Assembly (NCBI GenBank): GCA_000320605.2
Contig: KB445817.1
Location: 243,123 to 307,122 of the forward strand
Source of the DNA: Gelatoporia subvermispora B
Taxonomy: Eukaryota; Basidiomycota; Agaricomycetes; Polyporales; Gelatoporiaceae
Direction: 5' to 3'
Length of the DNA: 64,000 bases
Every line of letters starts with the position of its first letter. Position 1 is the stretch's first letter. A program made the position numbers and the translations under genes. This document shows positions 23,108-35,470 of this stretch, piece by piece. The notes below the pieces were generated by a model. It ran no database searches. It was given only the letters and a program-made list of their open reading frames with translations, and was not told the DNA's origin.

Positions 23108-23815
23108 CTACACTGCAAGTGGACCAATATCGGGGACCTCAGTGGCCTGTTTACTGCCCTCGGCAGCATGTCCAAGGGAAAGTTCACTGATAGGGGAAGT
23201 GGACGTGCCTTCAGAGCCTGACATTCTTGCACTGTCGGGTGAACGCTCATCATCCTGATTCGTGTGGTCAATATCCCAGGCGATGTCGATGTCGTCATTC
23301 TCGTTGTTATGGTCAAGCGACTCGCTAATGTTTCCCACAAACGAGCCGAATCGTAAGCTTGAAGTCTGAGACTGAATCATGTCAGGTGCCCCTCTTCGCA
23401 CAAAGGTTGAGTGAGAGATGACATTCGCTGAGGCATCAGCGAGTTGGCGAAGGCTGAGCAGGAATAGCCTGGAATGCAGCCAATATCAGCTGATGAACCT
23501 CGTAGCAGAATATACTGACGGTGTTGAGAATGCGCTAGTGAGGGTGAACACCTATTCAACATGTGAGTGAAGGAATGCTCGCTTTGGTAAATATGGATAT
23601 ACATACATTGGTAACTTGACCAGCAAGTTTTGACACATTCAGTGTTAGTAGACCCCTGGATCACTATGTTGAGGACTTGGAGTACAAGATGTGTGGCGTT
23701 ATTGAGAGATAATAGAATGTTCCTAGTGTAACCCCCTGAGCCATTGTCGAATATGGAAAGGCACAACAGTCCGTTACTTACCATCCCGCAAAAGCATCGC
23801 GTGAATTTGGGACAT
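23108..23815 (-). pseudogene. DUF6533 copy B, internal-deletion derivative
   Basis: The standard leader and start codon (ATG at 23813-23815) are followed after four codons by the end of the exon that normally encodes the LLLRDG motif: the minus strand reads ATGTCCCAAATTCACGCG then ATGCTTTTGCGGGATG and a GTAAGT donor. Everything between the start of exon 1 and the end of that exon is missing, including most transmembrane segments. Downstream, the next exon's donor is CTCAAT instead of the GTCAGT seen in A, C, D and E. GLLTLNVSKLAGQVTN, the small exon VFTLTSAFSTP and the final acidic exon remain, and the last exon also lacks about seven codons within IIITHFLLN. It resembles copy D most closely. 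Confidence 0.85.
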
Positions 23816-24018
23816 TGTCGTGGGTGAGAGCGATATATAATACCTACTGGCCACTGCTGGCCATTGCGCTCTTGGAGAACAGCATCGGCACGGAAGCACT
23901 CTGAGCACGTCTGTCATGGGTTTTTGTGCTATTATCATGACATGTCAACAAGGCTCTGCTGCGCCCCCTAGAATCACCCAAGATGATTTAAGCGATTGGC
24001 AACACGCAATGAGTGTGT

Positions 24019-25722
24019 CTACGCCGAACCCAGCGAGCTCAAATCAGCGCTGGAGCGTAGGTACTCCGTGTCATCTTGACCATCATCACCATCCCAGCTC
24101 AAGTCCTCATCGTTGTTCTCGGAGCCGTGGTCAAGCGACTCGCACATGTTCCCAACGAATGAACTGTACCGCAAGCTTGAGGTGCGCGAGTGAACCTGGT
24201 CAGGATCCCTGTCCCGTACGAAAGACGGCCGAGAGTTGTCGTCGTCCGACGCATGTGCGAGTTGACGGAGGTTCAACAGGAAATGTGTGATAATGATCGA
24301 GGACAACCTATAGTGCAAAAGGAGTGAAGTGGAACATCTCGGGAGAACTAGCCACTGACGGGATTGAGAACGTGCTCGCAAATGTGAACACCTATATCTC
24401 GGGTTCAGTGGGAGAACACTTCTCTTGGAAAACATCCAGATACATACATTGGTAGCAAACCCGGCAATGTTCAATGCATTCAGCGACAATAGGGCCCTGA
24501 ATCACTAGGTTTAGCATCACGAGGGAATGTTCATGACAGCACTGACACAAAATACAAGGTCCCTGATGCATATCCATGAGGTCTGATGGAGCCGTGTAAG
24601 CTTCGATGACGCACCATCTCGGAGGAGTAGAGTCATAAGAGGCGTTTTCACATCAAGCTCGCGGGCCATTCGTACTGTAGCCCATGTCTTCCACCATGTG
24701 AGAACTAGGACAACGATATCTGCTATGATGACGGGCAGTCGGAGGCCGATCTCCACTGCAAACATGTGAGCCAAGAAATGCATAATGAGCGAAACGTACA
24801 TCTACAGAGACAATAGGCATGGGTAACAGATTATCCAGTAAAAGTGTGCTCGCAAACCTCGTAGTTCCTATCTTAGATACATCCCTAGAGTCTAGGCATT
24901 GCAATCCGAGCACCGGGAAAGTGACGAGCTGCCAATTGTTTCCATAGAAGTTGTAGTACTGTGCAAGGTATACAGACCTCAAAACCCTATTTTTGTGGTG
25001 TTCACACATTGAAAACTCACCGCGGTCGTACCCATGGGCACAAAGCCCAGCAATGTGACCGCGAGGGACAGCAATCGGCTGCCTCCGCTGAGCGCATAGA
25101 CACGGATTCCCGAGAATGCTGTGGGGGTTCGTCGATTGCTGCTCAATGCATGCATAGTTCTGGCTCACCTGCCCACAGGGCGCACAAGCATAAGTCGACC
25201 ACACAAAAGATGTGTGTTAGCATAGCACAGCTAAGAATCGAAGGTCAGATGTATGATCAAGATCCAGGTTCTCGTGGTGAATAGGGATCTGACCTCTGGG
25301 ACGACCTGCATCAATGGGTGCGAGCTCGGTCAAGATGAAGGTACTTACAAAATTTGTTCCAGAATGGAAGAGTTCTAGCATGATGCTCAGGATTGCATAT
25401 GTCAGGATCAACCACCGGTTAGCATAGAATAGGACCATGGTGCTGGTTAATTTGCTTCCCCATATGAGCTGCACCTCTTGAGGGGTCGTGCAGATGTGAT
25501 CATAAAGCACGACGGCTATGAACGCGGGAGTCATTCATATGCATTGCATACTTTGTGTGTGCAACATACTGGCAGTGGCGACAGCGCAATAGTTGGCGAG
25601 GATACTTTAGGGAGCGTACCGCGTGTACTGTCAGCGCGATAGGCGTTTTTGGCTGCCATCACTTACATGGAGCTGACGTAGCTGGCTATCTGGGTCGCCA
25701 GTGGGCCGTAGATTCCAGACAT
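24019..25722 (-). CDS. DUF6533 membrane protein, copy C (status uncertain)
   Basis: The ATG at 25720-25722 starts MSGIYGPLATQIASYVSS, followed by ANYCAVATATVVLYDHICTT, IWGSKLTSTMVLFYANRW, SCAMLTHIFCVVDLCL, RVYALSGGSRLLSL, PVLGLQCLDSRD, MHFLAHMFAVEIG, ADIVVLVLTWWKTWATVRM, LMTLLLRDG, LLSLNALNIAGFATN, the small exon VFTFASTFSIP and a final exon with RLSSIIITHFLLNLRQL. Two oddities stand out: the donor after the GTTRF exon reads GCGAGC instead of GT, and the C-terminal tail diverges early, ending SSLGSA without the EEVM...QAA block of the other copies. GC donors exist but are rare, so it may or may not be spliced correctly. By family a multi-pass membrane protein of unknown function. Confidence 0.75.
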
Positions 25723-27000
25723 TGTCGCGGGTGAGAGCAAAATTCAGTACGTTTGTGAGGTCATGGATGTAAATGTGAGCGCATATATGTATAATTAACC
25801 CGGGAACATCAGCGGCTCACTTACCACTTCAGGCAAACCCGTACCGACTGGAATGAAAATACAGCACCGAGCCATCACGCGATTACAGCAGTGCAGAGTA
25901 GGTAAACATTCAGCTCATTCATATTTCATGCACAGGGTGAGCATCAAGCTCAACTGAGGCTGCGGATCGTTCGACAGTTCTTACGATCACAAGGGGCATC
26001 CCGTTCGTTGATGTGTACGACAGCCCTTCCGAGCGATGCAATGCTCTTGGGGATACCAAATTAATATATCGAGCACGCTATAAGGTCCTTGTGTGAAAGA
26101 ATATCTTCGTTTGCTTACCTGGCGAGCTGCGGGTATCGCTGCTAGGTCTCAGAATGTCGCCTCGTGTTGGTGGAACTGTCGAACGAGGCAGTCACGGGAT
26201 GGACCTTAGTACGGCATACGGACTCAGTAGCCTGAGCGATGATCGGACATCGTTTTTGCTCACAGCCTGCCAATTTGCTCCTAGCCGATCTTCTCGTCAT
26301 GCTTGGACCGTTCAGGCAGATGGGGGAGCCCGGTAGCTGGGATTTATGTGAGAGAAAGCAGCATCTCCTGATGTATGAGTCAGGTGAAGACCCATAGATT
26401 CGTGGATGTGCCCACGGCCCTTTGCAGCAGAGCAAAGATCGAGACTGATTGGCGTTGTTCGAATCTGCACTCCCCGGCTCGTTCTGGCACATACAGTCGC
26501 ACACGAGCCCGGACTGACGTGATTGACCACCCACGTCACGTCGAGATGAACTGATCGTATCATCGGGCCAGAGGCGAAAGGGCCTATCCACTCGGCAACT
26601 GCTGTCGAAGGCTCGCGCAGCAGTGCGTTCCCTTGAATCACGATGACAGACATGCCGACGTCGGTCTCAGCTGGCTCCCTATCGCCTGGTGTGCCAGTTC
26701 CAGCCACGCTGGAGAGTCAGCCAGAATGAGCCGAGGCCCTCCAAGTACGAGCAATGAAGCAGTCCAATGTCTCATGATAATCTCGATACGTCGTCCATCG
26801 GTCAGTCACTGGATGACGCAAGTGCAACAAGTGAGCGCTTGGGTGGTACCCGATTCATGCCCAGACGCGAGCCTAGTGGCTGTGCAGCTGTCTGCGTGTG
26901 CTGCGTCATCGCCTGCTTGGGCTACCCATGGATGTTGTTACCAGTGTCGCTGTTGTTAGGCATTCATGTGCAGGATCTTCAAGTGAACATCATGATGCAT
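25723..27000. repeat. Duplicated upstream flank of copy C
   Basis: It aligns with 48353-49400 (upstream of D) and 57332-58610 (upstream of E). Shared features are GAACATCA, CAACTGAGG(C/T), GATGCAATG, GGATACCAA-like words and the block AGGTCTCA(G)(A/G)ATGTCGCCTCGTGTTGG at 26143, which recurs at 48768. The short plus-strand frame beginning MSPRVGGTV is kept between C and D only for about 40 codons, so I do not call it a gene. Confidence 0.65.
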
Positions 27001-28385
27001 AGGTCTCAAGCTCACATGCTTATAGGTGCCCGACATTCGCTCATACAGTACGTTCAATAGTATCTCCAAATCGCCACCCAGTATACTGTTTGAGACATGA
27101 TTTGTAAGTGCCGTCAAACCGCATATATGCCTCTGATGTGAGCGGGAGATAGATTTACCTCTGATGGGAGCGGGAGATGTATTTGTGTGGTTTGATTGCA
27201 TGCTGTGATGGCGCTCTGGAATCTCTGATGACTGTTGTCCACATACACACCCAGGTTACTTGCCTCAGTCCCGCAACTTTACAACGTCGTCTCTTTTGCT
27301 CTGACCCATTGGGTATTTGCCGCTCCGAGATATTGCCCGGTTACATACATCTTGCCTCGATACTACCTGTGACTGTCAGGTTGTTCCGTAACAGGTTTCG
27401 AGAGCGTACCGACCTGTAATCGCACAATCCTCCCTCTTGAGATGAGTAGACAGCTACAACAGTGCCACTGAGACTTTTGCCCAGCGCACATCTGATGCAT
27501 CACGTTCCTGCCCCAATCACATCTGGCATCGGGTTCCGAATACGTCAAAGCACTGATTAAGGCGGGTCTCCTTAACTGGAATCCTCGCACTAGAATCCTC
27601 CGCCCATATTTAGCACTGCCCTCGTTACCGACAACATGAATGGAGGTCCTCACCATCACACACTCTAGTTCATATCAGTTACCTTGAGCACTTGGGAAAA
27701 GCGATCACGTAGCTAGGTATGCTGTGAGCGAGCATCGAGGAATCCGAGCCTGACGGTCTTGTTACAGATACACAGTCTCCCTGTCAGCCGGTTTCTTCCT
27801 GCGCCCATGACTACTCCAACTTCTATGCAAAGTGGACCATTGCCTTTATCGGATATTGATTTTCGAATGCAGGCCGCTGTGGATTAGCTCAACGGCCAGA
27901 ACTCCGGAAATAGCAATGCGCAACGAATGTGGCCATGTCAGGTGTGACGCACGATGTTGCGCTTCTGTTGCGGTGCAAGAATGCGCGACGCCCCCTGGTC
28001 CCACTCAAAGGGCTCCTCGGCCGTATTGAACTCACCCGTCCAACTGCATATCACCATCTTCATCGGGCTCCCAGATCCTTATGGGGATGAAATGGTGATA
28101 TAATTCCTGGATACGTAGAACGGTACCCCGACAAGGATGTCTTTTCGGTAATTGCCTCGCAAGGTTTGCAACCAGGGTCGCCAAAAAATCTGTGTTATTG
28201 CACTCGCTTACACAGCGTTTGTGTCGCACAGAGATCGTGGATAGTGAAGACAGACGGAAAGTATTGATTGAGAACAGGTAAATGAATAGATGTGTGCATG
28301 CATAGAAGATGCGCGCGACAGGCACCTCATGTTAAAGGTATAACGTCCAGGCTTCCAGGACGAGGGAATGCGTCCAGCCATTCAG
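27001..28385. other. Intergenic, no recognised gene
   Basis: A near-duplicate of about 19 bases, CTGATG(T/G)GAGCGGGAGAT, occurs twice at about 27130-27180. Other short frames (27363-27659 on the minus strand, 28032-28325 on the minus strand) lack recognisable domains. Confidence 0.35.
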
Positions 28386-28389
28386 TTAT

Positions 28390-28760
28390 TCAGCGATGCG
28401 GCGCCGGGATTTCATAGGTGAGGATGCATGTAGAGAAAGGGGAGAAGGAACACATCTTGTCAAAGAGCGCACGGCGGCGGCGCGAATTGTGATGCAGAAG
28501 CTCGGCGGGTGCATCCAAGTACTTGTAGAGCATGCAACTGCCGTTGCTGTGCGAGGGAGATTGCGAACAGAATACCCATGCTGGTTAGGGTGTATGCGGA
28601 GAAACTGGCCGCCGCGATGTGCACTGAAGGGGTCAATGGGTGTACGGTTGCGCATGGAGGGGAGCGCTGCATAGCGGCGGTATGCGAGACAGGGCTGAGC
28701 GAATCGGCTAATGAGCGTGGGCCGCAATGATCAAGAGGATGTCCTCCCTGTAACAAGATC
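28390..28760. repeat. Dispersed repeat R2, copy 2
   Basis: It carries GATGCGGCGCCGGGA, TAGGGTGTATGCGGAGAAACTG and GCGCATGGAGGGGAGCG, related to the R2 words at 20.0, 50.6 and 51.6 kb. On the minus strand one frame reads AASFSAYTLTSMGILFAISL, which could be a former hydrophobic segment, but the frame is not shared with other copies. Confidence 0.5.
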
Positions 28761-29384
28761 CTGTATCAGTTGCGGTTCAATCAGTGATCAGCGCGGAGAA
28801 CTGAACGTACTATCAATCCGGTATATACAATTATGTGATGCGTCTAGATGTCGAACTGCAGTGGGCAAGATAAGCAAAGTCTAACACTGACGCTGAAGGC
28901 GAAATCCAGTGCTGATCAGTGATTGTCTGCCAATGTGTAATAACATCCCTTGTTCTCTGAGCATCCTGAGATACTGCGCTCCTGAAGGGCTTGTTGGAAG
29001 AAGATCTGTCTGATGGGGCCCACCCCCACCTGACAGGCATGGGAGCATGCGTCCTGCATGGAGATGAGGCAGGCATAGAACGACAGCGTAAATATGCGAG
29101 ACATCCAATCAGAAAGATATTGCCCAGCCCCTGACTCAGCTCATACGCGACCTGTTTGCAAGCTGCGAAAGCACTTGTAGGCTCGTTTGCGCACTAGTAT
29201 TTGTGTTGCAGTGGTGAAGGGTAATGCAGGAGATCCGAAAGCATGTGTATACCGAGTAATGCAATGGTCTAGCACCAGAAGGGACCACATCCCCGAGGGA
29301 AAAGATGGTGAGACTATTTGAGTTGCACAATGGGAGAGATGAGCACGTCATATCCCGGTCTAACTCATCAGCAGAATACTACTT

Positions 29385-29705
29385 CCAGCTTTGGCTCTGC
29401 TTTGACGATTTGGGCACGCCTTCGTGCTTTAGGCGTGCTCTGAATGCTTCAGGTGACTTTCGAAAGCAGTAAAGCGGCCGAATCCACAAAGTATTCAAAG
29501 TTGCAGTATGTACTCAAGTCACATTTTACCGTGTTGCATGTCGAAGCGGCCGGAAGCAGGCAAAGTGATTGACCTCTTCCAAAGCATCAGGAAAACATCG
29601 CGTTGACTTTGACGCCTTTGACCTGCCTTTCGAGGCTTTCTGGCGTCTTGACCGCCCTGTTGTGCGCCAGAAAGGCGTCAAAGTCGCGCCCAGGGACCAA
29701 AAAGG
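29385..29705. repeat. Left subterminal GCTTT-rich region
   Basis: It contains CTGCTTTGACG, GTGCTTTAGGCGTGCT, CTTTGACGCCTTTGAC, CTTTCTGGCGTCTTGAC and AAAGGCGTCAAAGTCG. These words recur inverted at 40.08-40.30 kb. Such subterminal repeats are where DNA transposases usually bind. Confidence 0.55.
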
Positions 29706-29926
29706 CAGGCAAGTAAAATGGATGTTTTCCTGATGAAGTATACCACTCAATTAATTCACAATCTAGTAATTCTACGGATGCGCCCAATGTATACCTGTGA
29801 ATGTCCGAATGTCATCATTCCCTGCAGTGAGCATCAGAATCTCGCTTCCAAGCATGACTGTCCAAAGATCAGACGAAATTAGTGGATGATGATTTGCCAG
29901 TCGCGGAATCTCTCACAGTCTGCATA

Positions 29927-32900
29927 TCAGAAGATTGTTTCGAACGAGTGGTGATCGATGTATCGGTTGACGTAGAACCGATCGTAGCGCTGAAAAGTTT
30001 TGTGTGGCTGGTGGTCGATAGGCACTGGAGTGCTCATAAATTTTGGCATCAGGTGAGTGGCGCGAATGATTCGATCCAGGGGGATAGTAGATATGCGGGC
30101 TTTCCGGGTGTGATGGTTATAGTCCTTCTTGACTTGCCACATTCCTATCTCGGGATCTGGCGCATTGCCGATGATTTTGAACCAATGGACCAACACACAC
30201 GGATAAAATACACTGCGATATCTGAATGACAAGAAACACTTGACGCGTGCAACCGCCATCCCATCTCGTAGCGTGGGAGGGCCGTCGGAATGTTGCTCTT
30301 CGACAAATACACAATTGAACCGCTCGCCACCTCCATACCAGCTTGGCGTTGCCCGGATGTATTCACAGTGCATACCGCCGATGCCGCAGGGGTCGCTGGG
30401 TGCATAAAACGTAGCAGCGGTGGAGTGGTATATGAATACCTTCTCATTAAACCGAGGGCAATCGTCTATTGGTACGGTTGCACTATCCTGCACGCCATCG
30501 AGATCAATCTGTGTGTATAGGAAATGTCGAATCGACTGGATAAGCTGCAGCTCGCGGAGTTGTTTTGCCAGTGCGTTTACATCACGGGGATAATGCCGTT
30601 CTAATGTACAAAGTTCAGGGACAGTTAGGGTGTACATTGATGGAGAACTCACGGTGTGTCCGTGCCAGCCAAACGTAGCCAGCAGTTCTGGATCCTTCAA
30701 CTTTGGTCGCCTCTTCAGGCGGATCCTGTGCATCGTCACTGGTCGAGTTGTTGCCCGCATCCTGGTCCAGGTCGGCTATACTAGTATTGCTGGCACCTGG
30801 TTCGTTGAGTGACATATCTGCTAGCATCAGCTGGGAGCCTTGAAGTGGGTCTATACCTGTAGAACAAGGGTGAAACATGTGTACATACTGGACAGCCAGA
30901 GGAATTACCTAGCTGCCGATAGACATCCTCAAGAACTGAGCCTTCCAGCATCCCTCGCTCCTTGAGTTCTACTCTGAACGTGGCGAGCTTGTCCAGCCTT
31001 TGATTGATCAGTAACATTTGCCCGAGAGCATGATATCTCTTCGAACGGCGCCATGGTTCCTTCACTGCCTTGATGTGCTTTGACTCTGTAATTGAGGAGC
31101 ACAGGCCGTTGGGCACACTGAAGAGTTTGATATGGCGCACATAGTGCTTGAGTGAGTGCTGTCACGGGAGAGAGAACCTCTCGGGCCTGACGCCAGTAGT
31201 CTGGAAGATTTTTCGATATTGATGAAACCGACCCAAGGCGTTGTCAAGGGCCTCTAAAGTGCACTTTGTATGCACATCACGCCGAGCGAGATATCAGAAG
31301 TCGAGGAAAGCTCGGATTGCTTTTACCATTTCTGAAGGGATGTAACCGACGACTGCGGGCAACCATACCTGTAGGTAGAAGGAAATGAACTTAGCATAGC
31401 ATTCCTGTCTTGGTGGTTCGAAAGCATACCTTCATTAATGCCTTGGAGTCATTTCCGGTCCATTGTTTGAAGCCACGACCTTCTGGAAAGCGGCGTAGAT
31501 TTGAGAATGCAGGGGCCGCGGCGATCCTTTGCAATTATCAACATCATCATAGTATACAACAATTATAGTACTCACCGCCTGTCAATGTCCGCGAGAATTC
31601 CATTTGCCTTGGTTTGCCCATGTACCATGACGAGGTATTCTTCTACCCACGTGATGAGATGGTCTTTAAACGTACCTTTGATTAATTGATGCAGGAGATC
31701 AGGTGACAGAAGGTCGTGGATGTCGGCCTGAGGGAAATCGTTGGTGAAAGGCTGAGAAGTAAACATTGTGGTTAACATCTGAAGTGTTCGCTGACCAGCA
31801 ACAAAACACAAATGAGTCCAGGATAAATGGTGCAGCTTATACTTGCGAAGGAACAACTGGATGACAACGGGAGTGAAGTGGCGAGTGTATGGGCCGCAGA
31901 CATTCTTGAAGATGGCGTCACAAAAGCGCCAAGTATATAGACTGCAAGCAGCTTCGTCCAGAGCCAGTCGCAGAGATACTGGTCAAGCATGTGGATGTAC
32001 GATATACTCATACTATACGCCTTCTGCTGCTTCGAATGAAGCTTCTTTGGAGCGTTGAAAAGGGTGGGTCAAACGACTGATGACTTCCTGTTAGGTACAT
32101 GGTTAGCAGCTATAGAGATGTGGTTTTTACAGTCAACGTACTTGTTGATGTCTGTGCTCGTTCATTTCACTTCCTGCAAGAACGAGGGGGCCGTTACACC
32201 TGCATCTGTTCGGATAGTGCTTGAGGGAACACTGCCACATCGATGAGTGCATTGTATAGGTTGGTGGCGTTGCGATATGCAAGTGTTGGAGGCGTAGATC
32301 CCGCTGCTGCAATTGTCAGACTTCGCGCGTGCAGCAGACGACGCCGAAGATGCTCGCGCTGAGCTGTTCTTGAGATCAGACCGTGTATTGAGGGTGAGAG
32401 CGATACCGACGAGGGACAAATCATTGCATGGGACATGGGACGAGGACATTTGCAGTGTCGAACATCCCAGAACAACGAATGGAAGTGCACCGTCACAACA
32501 GATATCTTGAGAGCTGGGAGTCAAGCGGTGGGGGATGATAAGCGACCAGGAGGGATGCGCCGAGCCGACCCTGCCAGGAAGATGATGTACCGCGATGGAT
32601 TCCCCAGGACTCAGAAAAGCAGTAGCGGAACTTCATTTTGATCCTAGGATAGCAGGATGGAGGTTGTGTATCACGATGGTCATCCTAGGATACACAGTTG
32701 CAATAGTAGACCATGGCAGACGTCCCAGAGCACGTCTGTTCGAGTGGCTGTACGGATCAGTTTACAGTGTCAACAGATAGTGTCAGACGGCTCACCTTCA
32801 GCATGGTGAGCGATGTCAGAGGGCTCTTTTTGCCTTAAGATTATGACCAGGCTCCTGGCGATGATGAGCGACGCGGGCTGGGCACAGCAACAGGTTGTGT

Positions 32901-34714
32901 ACATAGTTGCAGGGAGAGAAGGGTGTTGAGATTCGCCCAAGTGGCACAATGTATTTGATACTGTCAGTCCACTTGTACGTCCTCACAAAGAAAGCAACTT
33001 ACGAATTTGTTTGCAGCGGTTTCTCTCTTATGATTGCTCATCTGTATAACGACTTTGCTGAGTTTGCTGCCTCCCTTTGGTTTTGCTGGCATCCGTATCC
33101 ACCTGGACCCAGGGTGAGTGCCCGGCTATCTACAGTTGTCTTTCTCTGTACAGATCTTGGTGCAGCAGAACTCGAAAATCTGGGCGTGTGGGGTGTAATC
33201 ATGATGGCCAACGATAGTGAGCTGGATCACATTGCAGGTATAGCGACCTTTTGGGGTGAGTTTCTTGGCATAGGCCCGGTAAACGGCTAATTCGAGATGC
33301 TGAGATATTGTGTATCTGGTTTCTTTTGCTAGGCTGAGTTACAGTAGAGTAAACCAGCTATTGTTACCTACCTTGCTGAGCTCGCAATCGTGGTGTATGT
33401 GCAATCTGATGGGCGGTTGTTGATTTTGAATATGTCACGTGATTGTCGACGAATGAGAATCCACATCCGTGCTCCACCATGCAGTGGTGGATAATGAAGG
33501 AAAATGAAACAAAAAGGCGCTATAGTCGTGACTTACCACAATGTCGGCCACTATGCCGTATTCCATCCATGCGTCCCCTACAGTCAGGTTTTGCACTACC
33601 TTCTCGGTGTGCTTTTCCTTACGAGAGATGCGCCACTATTAAGGTCTGCAGGATGCGTGGTATATCTGTCGTGAAAGTATTAATATGGTAATGTGCATTG
33701 TCGTTCACGAGCAGGAGATGACTTACTTTGGGCACCATCCTTGAACGACACAGGCTAGTAGTGCCTGTTCAGGGTAATCCGCGATATACGGGCCAAGCCC
33801 GTAGATTACATGACGGAAATGCCCGTCTGGGCAGCGGACCACTTCTGGTTTTGTCATTCCGGGTTTAAGCAATTCGAGGATGGCAGCCAATGAAGAATGA
33901 ACAAGTTGCCGCCTAAACTTCCGGAACAGTGGGTCGTTGGAGAATTGTTTGTCAGCTGGAGATAGTGTCAGTGTCACCCCTGTAGGATAGCTTTAAGTAC
34001 TCGCTTTTTGGAATGGCGAGAAACCCAATCAGGACAAGAGCGTTGCGGTGTGCCCTCCGTACATTGTTATGGACATTTCCTATGGACACGTAGAGTGGGT
34101 AATATTCGTTCTGCCCCGTAGCGACAGAAACAGTAGTCTTGTCGCTTCCTAGAATAATTGGCACAAACATTGATCCATGGGTTGCAGGATCCTCAGCGAT
34201 CTTATCCTGCATGAAGGAATACAAGGTCAGTACTGTGTTTGTGAGACTTGCTGAATCTCACTGCTTGCTTCCATGCCCAATCCCCAGACATAAAATCCTT
34301 GCGATACAGGCCCCCGCCATCCTTGTCAGGAAGGAACTCACGGATGGGTGTGTAATCAAACTCGTCTTTGAAGTCCGGGTTTGCGAGCATGATCTGGACG
34401 ATCAAATGGGAGTTGCGATACCAAACGTCATAGTTCGCCTTTTGCCAAGACGGTACGTCATCTGGAAGTGTCTCCTTGTCTTTGTAGTTCAGAGTGACCG
34501 ACTCCCATGGGACGTCTCCGAGAGGAATCATGTCTATTGTTTGGTATAGTGGCCGATGCCCTCCAAAGGGTGGTGAATCATTGTGCTTCGCGAGACTTGC
34601 TGCCCACAGTAGACTCAGGAAGTCGATATGTCCGGCAGACATCTGATTGCGTGTGTAGAGAAAGTCAGCGGTTTCAAACTGGATATGGTCCTTAAACGGA
34701 CTGTAATCGTTCAT
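29927..34714 (-). pseudogene. Plavaka-type transposase, interrupted
   Basis: Reading 5' to 3' on the minus strand: HIQFETADFLYTRNQMSAGH, IDMIPLGDVPWESVTL, LANPDFKDEFDY, KDFMSGDWAWKQA, PIILGSDKTTVSVATGQNEY, GMTKPEVVRCPDGHFRHVIY, GLGPYIADYPEQALLACVVQ, GWCPK, EYGIVADIV, PFTNDFPQADIHDLLSPDLL, HQLIKGTFKDHL, PNGLCSSITESKHIKAVKEP and a long last exon (29927-30760) with FNCVFVEEQHSDG. These are hallmark blocks of Plavaka transposases (established family knowledge). Lesions: TGA at 31294-31296 where DF-stop-YLARR replaces the usual DFCYLARR; a frame change near 33610-33650 between DLNSGASLVRKST and HTEKVVQNLTVGDAW; and a 1.8-kb intron. The protein cannot be made whole from this copy. Confidence 0.85.
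31752..33536. other. 1,785-base intron with inserted sequence in transposase
   Basis: The minus-strand exon ends EYGIVADIV at a GTAAGT donor (33531-33536) and resumes PFTNDFPQ after a TCTCAG acceptor (31752-31757). Joined, they give the expected ADIVPFTNDFP. Introns of this gene are otherwise short, so about 1.7 kb has been added. The insert has no recognised gene; the longest frames are 32907-33290 (+, 127 residues, partly hydrophobic) and 32162-32524 (-). It could be another mobile element whose ends I could not define. Confidence 0.7.
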
Positions 34715-34822
34715 TTCGCAAGGAGAAGGAGGAGGTGGGGAGGCGTCTCTAGCTACAAATGCGCCTGTTGCATCGCAAGGCCGAGCTACAATAGAGTCAG
34801 ACGGCCCTGACGGAAGTGATTA

Positions 34823-35470
34823 TTACTTACCATTGAGTTTAGGGTGTTTCTTGCGCATGAGTTGATTGTCATCGTCGCAGTTGCCAGAGCTAGTGTCACT
34901 GTCGTTGCTGTCAGCATCCTCATTATAATTGTCGGCAATGTCGTCGGAATCATCATCGGAATCATTGAAGGAATCGTTGTCGGCATCGTCATTGGTGTCC
35001 TTCTCAATGTCCTCGTCGATGCTGTCGTCAGTGTTCTCATTGGTGTCCGCATTGCCGTTGTCGCCATTGCTGTCATTACCATTGGCGTAGACGTCACCAT
35101 TAGCGGTGCCATAATCACCATCGTCTTCTCGGCTGGACTCATCCCCAACGTCTTCGCTTAATTTTGCTTCGCGTGCTTCGTCTGCTTTGGCTGCTTTGTC
35201 TGCTTCGTTTGCTCCGAGATCATCGTCCTCTGCAAATTCATAGTCCTGTTCCAAATCTTCATCACCCCCGTCTATTGTGAAGTCATCTTTGTCGTCTGAA
35301 TCCGGTTCTACGAGGGGGGGACACTTGTCTTTGTCTACATATGGTGCTGGGGTGTCGGGAGGGCGTAAGATACCAAATAAGGAAATCACCTCCTGAGGTG
35401 TTTCATCTGGCTGTTCCTCGTACGGACCATTGCGAGCGAGTCCATCTAAGATTTTAGCTCGCCAATCCAA
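34823..35470 (-). CDS. Acidic disordered N-terminal part of the transposase gene
   Basis: This 215-residue frame is very rich in Asp, Glu, Asn and Ser (repeated DNDS-, DDDSDD-type runs) and starts with a DW(R)AKILDGLARNGPYEEQ stretch. It lies directly upstream of, and on the same strand as, the transposase blocks, and most likely encodes its acidic leader. The codon bias produces a hydrophobic valine/isoleucine frame on the opposite strand, which is an artefact. The true start codon was not located; the 35446-35706 minus-strand frame may contribute. Confidence 0.5.
   Translation of the reverse strand: MDWRAKILDGLARNGPYEEQPDETPQEVISLFGILRPPDTPAPYVDKDKCPPLVEPDSDDKDDFTIDGGDEDLEQDYEFAEDDDLGANEADKAAKADEAREAKLSEDVGDESSREDDGDYGTANGDVYANGNDSNGDNGNADTNENTDDSIDEDIEKDTNDDADNDSFNDSDDDSDDIADNYNEDADSNDSDTSSGNCDDDNQLMRKKHPKLNGK

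Noticed and set aside
26154..26336. Divergent gene beginning MSPRVGGTV upstream of copies C and D
   Set aside because: Similarity between the two is kept at the DNA level through stops and frame changes, and the E counterpart lacks the frame. It looks like duplicated promoter DNA, not a gene.
32162..33290. A DUF6533-type gene nested in the transposase intron
   Set aside because: I tried all minus-strand frames for the LYDH, TWxKT and LLLRDG motifs and found none. The insert stays unidentified.
34844..35161. Plus-strand 105-residue very hydrophobic frame
   Set aside because: It is the antisense of an Asp/Asn/Ser-rich acidic leader of the transposase; GAT/GAC-rich codons read backwards as Val/Ile. 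Artefact of composition.
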